This document shows, piece after piece, positions 22,750 to 22,962 of a DNA stretch of 22,962 nucleotides. This DNA comes from Spirochaetales bacterium (lineage in GTDB: Bacteria; Spirochaetota; Spirochaetia; SZUA-6). How positions within the stretch are numbered: position 1 is the first letter of the stretch; every line of letters begins with the position of its first letter. The stretch lies in assembly GCA_003233545.1 (NCBI GenBank), contig QILZ01000115.1, positions 1 to 22,962 on the forward strand. Direction: 5' to 3'. A program made the position numbers and the translations under genes. The notes below the pieces were generated by a model, which made no database searches, was not told the DNA's origin, and worked only from the letters and a program-made list of their open reading frames with translations.

Positions 22750-22962
22750 TTATTCATAGTGCGTCCAAAATCTTATAACCTTGATAATGTGCTCCTCTTC
22801 ATAAACTTGATATATCAGTCTGTGTTGAATGTTGATCCTTCTTGAATAAGCCCCAGATAAATCACCGACCAATTTTTCATAAGGAGGAGGGTTTTGATAT
22901 GGGTTTTCTTTAATTGTTTCGAGAAGTTCCTGAGCTTTTTCCTTTAATCCTGAAGCTGCAAC
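22750..22962 (-). CDS. yoeB: YoeB/Txe-family toxin (C-terminal 70 residues; 5' end beyond the window)
   Basis: A partial frame, 70 codons plus TAA, encodes the body of a ribosome-dependent mRNA interferase of the RelE superfamily. Diagnostic stretches are 'NPYQNPPPYEKLVGDLSGAYSRRINIQHRLIYQVY' and the C-terminal 'IIKVIRFWTHYE'. They include the basic 'SRRINIQHR' strand and the C-terminal His-Tyr pair that supply catalytic residues in YoeB. Perhaps 15 N-terminal residues and the YefM/Axe-type antitoxin gene, which normally lies immediately upstream, should be just past position 22962. It faces the sulfatase operon and is unrelated to it. Such toxin-antitoxin pairs are commonly acquired by horizontal transfer. 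Confidence 0.88.
   Translation of the reverse strand, partial: VAASGLKEKAQELLETIKENPYQNPPPYEKLVGDLSGAYSRRINIQHRLIYQVYEEEHIIKVIRFWTHYE

Overview
The window looks like chromosomal DNA of a free-living, probably anaerobic or microaerophilic spirochaete. This is an inference from three things: an ABC binding protein whose signal peptide ends in the cysteine-free 'VFA-TGSKEA' style common in Spirochaetia, rubrerythrin as the oxygen/peroxide defence gene, and moderate-to-low GC with strong Shine-Dalgarno sites. No rRNA, tRNA, CRISPR array, insertion sequence or phage gene was seen.

Layout. (a) 1-2608, minus strand: 5' part of a pyruvate dehydrogenase E1-alpha gene, a small pyridoxamine-phosphate-oxidase-like flavin protein, a HAD-family hydrolase and a Cys/His-rich DUF6062-like protein, with a good promoter at 2675-2703. 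(b) 2745-6924, plus strand: a duplicated Shine-Dalgarno-like leader repeat, then an uncharacterised 406-aa protein, a PfkB kinase, pseudouridine-5'-phosphate glycosidase and a DMT-type transporter. This reads as a pseudouridine salvage operon with one unexplained first gene. (c) 6947-9580, minus strand: argG-argH, the last two steps of arginine synthesis, with a strong sigma70-type promoter. (d) 9744-11321: a divergent, probably leaderless gene for a fusion of a phosphoheptose-isomerase-like SIS domain to an uncharacterised second domain. (e) 11444-12853: a TIGR02757/DUF2400 protein and rubrerythrin, behind a possible Fur/PerR-type site. (f) 13032-22573: a tightly packed eight-gene operon comprising a ROK repressor, a sugar ABC binding protein, two permeases, two Gfo/Idh/MocA oxidoreductases, a PHP/DUF3604 metal hydrolase and a formylglycine-type sulfatase. 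(g) 22750-22962, minus strand: the C-terminal part of a YoeB/Txe toxin.

The most interesting unit is (f). Its promoter (TTGACA-17-TAGAAT) is followed at once by a perfect 13-bp inverted repeat whose core, TTAGTTCGT-N7-ACGAACTAA, has the architecture of the Bacillus XylR (ROK) operator, so the repressor gene probably controls itself and the whole operon. The binding protein has a signal peptide but the sulfatase, PHP hydrolase and oxidoreductases do not. The simplest reading is that a sulfated sugar or small glycoside is imported intact and then desulfated, oxidised and cleaved in the cytoplasm. The substrate is unknown, and no transporter ATPase or sulfatase-activating enzyme is present in the window. 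The second notable item is the SIS-domain fusion protein in (d).
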